NCBI GenBank assembly: GCA_000499405.2
Contig: HG738138.1
Coordinates: forward strand, 23,527,097 to 23,591,096
Reading direction: 5' to 3'
Origin: Onchocerca volvulus
Lineage: Eukaryota > Nematoda > Chromadorea > Rhabditida > Onchocercidae
Length of the DNA: 64,000 bases
Shown here: piece by piece, positions 62,936 to 64,000 of the stretch
Position numbering within the stretch: position 1 is the first letter of the stretch
Layout: every line of letters begins with the position of its first letter
Notes under the pieces: generated by a model
What the model saw: only the letters and a program-made list of their open reading frames with translations
What the model was told of the DNA's origin: nothing
The model's database searches: none
Translations under genes and position numbers: made by a program

Positions 62936-63220
62936 AGAAAAAAAGATAGGCGGAGGCCAACCGTATCTTTTACTCAAGAAGAAAGATGGGAGAAAAAAAA
63001 GAGAATAACAGAAAAAAAGGTAGGCGGATCCAATAAACTCCACCTCCTCACCTATTTTGAGTTGTCACGGACGTGACACGTGAAAAAACGTAACCATATT
63101 TACTCATAAAGAAAGTCGGTTGGAGTACAAGGTTGTGCCAGATTTGAAAAAAATCGGTTGAGAAATTACTCGAGATCGGGCGTAGGTAACAGGTAGCATT
63201 TACATTTTTATTTATATAGA

Positions 63221-64000
63221 TAAGATATAGATATAGATTAGAGATAATAAACAGTATCAAAGCACCGATAACAGGCACTAAGGATAATACCACCATTTAA
63301 TGACAAAAGCATTGGAAGTCAGCCGTTTAAATTTAAGTATCAAACATTTAAAGGAAGAGAAAAGATTTAAAATCTTCGAATTTTTTTTTGAAGAAAAGAG
63401 AAGAAAAGGAAGATAAGAGCTAAATAGATACGAAAGATTTGTTACGGAAATTGAACGCATTAAATTATATTTGCCATTGATAATCAACAATGTAGGAACG
63501 AAGAACTGAAACATTTGACATCAGAAGAAAATTTAATGCAAGGATTTAAAACTATGGTTAGCTGAAATTTTCTTATATTTGAATTTATTTCATTTAGCTT
63601 TTCTAAAAAAAATCAACGCAATAATTGATAGAAAAAGCGAGAGATATAGAGACATTACTGAAAATAATATAAACTGAATCCATGAAGTAGAATTTAATAA
63701 TCAGAACTAAGCAATGAAATACTGAATACGATAACTAACTTTTCTACCTGAAATGTCATAAAGGAGAAGCGTAAAATCAAGCTGATTTTCATTTTTATTA
63801 CAATCCAATTCGAATATATATCAGCTTATAATGCATTTTGTATCTCTTACTAATAGTCAAACTTCTAACTATTTATCTTGGGAATAAATGCATTTCCAAA
63901 ATCTTTTTTGACATAAATCTAAATACAAATCTATTTATATTTTTAAATAAAAAGATAAAATTAATAAAAAAAAAGTTTCAAGTCTCGCAATTAAAAATAT
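63221..64000. other. Host flank to the right of the Helitron, no gene recognised
   Basis: It begins with an imperfect TAAGATATAGATATAGATTA repeat directly next to the inferred element end. The remainder is A+T-rich, and I see no supportable exon before the window ends. Confidence 0.5.

Larger units (their letters stand above)
56346..63220 (-). mobile_element. Helitron-type rolling-circle transposon, 6.9 kb, defective
   Basis: Read on the minus strand, the left end finishes in a hairpin (56,356-56,376, 9-bp stem, 3-base loop) followed within ten bases by CTAG and then T. The right end begins A|TCTATATAAATAAAAATG. TC...CTRR ends, a 3' hairpin and insertion between A and T are the Helitron hallmarks. 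The interior carries a broken Rep-helicase gene on the minus strand (58,165-61,537), two blocks of the same minisatellite on either side of it, a second imperfect hairpin at 56,396-56,418 and an outward copy of TCTATATAAATAGAGATG at 56,429. Segments at 56.62-56.79 and 62.24-62.39 kb are inverted repeats of each other, so the element may be a nest of two oppositely oriented copies. Exact borders are inferred from the termini only. Confidence 0.85.

Noticed and set aside
62680..63020. GA-rich stretch that gives Lys/Arg/Glu-rich frames
   Set aside because: It is low-complexity DNA inside the Helitron and matches the repeated unit structure, not a protein.

Overview
The window is eukaryotic: about 70% A+T, genes split by introns from under 50 bp to about 3 kb, and consistent GT-AG borders with short T-rich TTTCAG-type acceptors. 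This architecture, a nematode-type chemoreceptor and an ATG-18-like WD40 protein point to a nematode. I suspect a parasitic clade III (spirurid-like) species but cannot prove it. No bacterial operon, rRNA, tRNA or CRISPR was seen. Five genes can be assembled exon by exon with every reading-frame phase matching: one 7TM chemoreceptor, two tandem acyl-CoA delta-9 desaturases, one GSKIP-domain protein and one ATG-18/WIPI protein.

Layout. 0-9 kb: a chemoreceptor cluster, with one intact five-exon gene (4618-6638, minus), one decayed paralogue (833-1139, minus) and two doubtful exon remnants. 11.6-27.2 kb: a tandem duplication spaced about 9.49 kb, each copy carrying a nine-exon desaturase on the minus strand (12764-16716 and 22238-26203). 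The 5' halves of the two copies are almost identical while the outer flanks have clearly diverged, so part of the pair looks homogenised by gene conversion. An HSP70-like fragment lies between the copies. 28.4-37.3 kb: a seven-exon minus-strand gene whose C-terminal third is a GSKIP domain, with an unrecognised Cys-pair-rich N-terminal part. 37.3-44.9 kb: no gene seen, with long TG microsatellites. 44.9-50.3 kb: a ten-exon plus-strand atg-18 gene with FTRG in place of the FRRG lipid-binding motif. 50.3-56.3 kb: no gene seen; a local duplication and a transposon-derived repeat. 56.35-63.22 kb: a Helitron-type element with a hairpin/CTAG end and a TCTATATAAATA end, a broken Rep-helicase gene and internal minisatellites.

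The genes do not form one pathway. The desaturases make monounsaturated fatty acids at the ER, the WIPI protein acts in autophagosome formation, the GSKIP protein probably binds GSK3, and the 7TM protein is probably a chemosensory receptor. Repeats of the same family as the Helitron ends recur at 9.1 kb and in intron 2 of both desaturases, so this transposon family has shaped several parts of the window.
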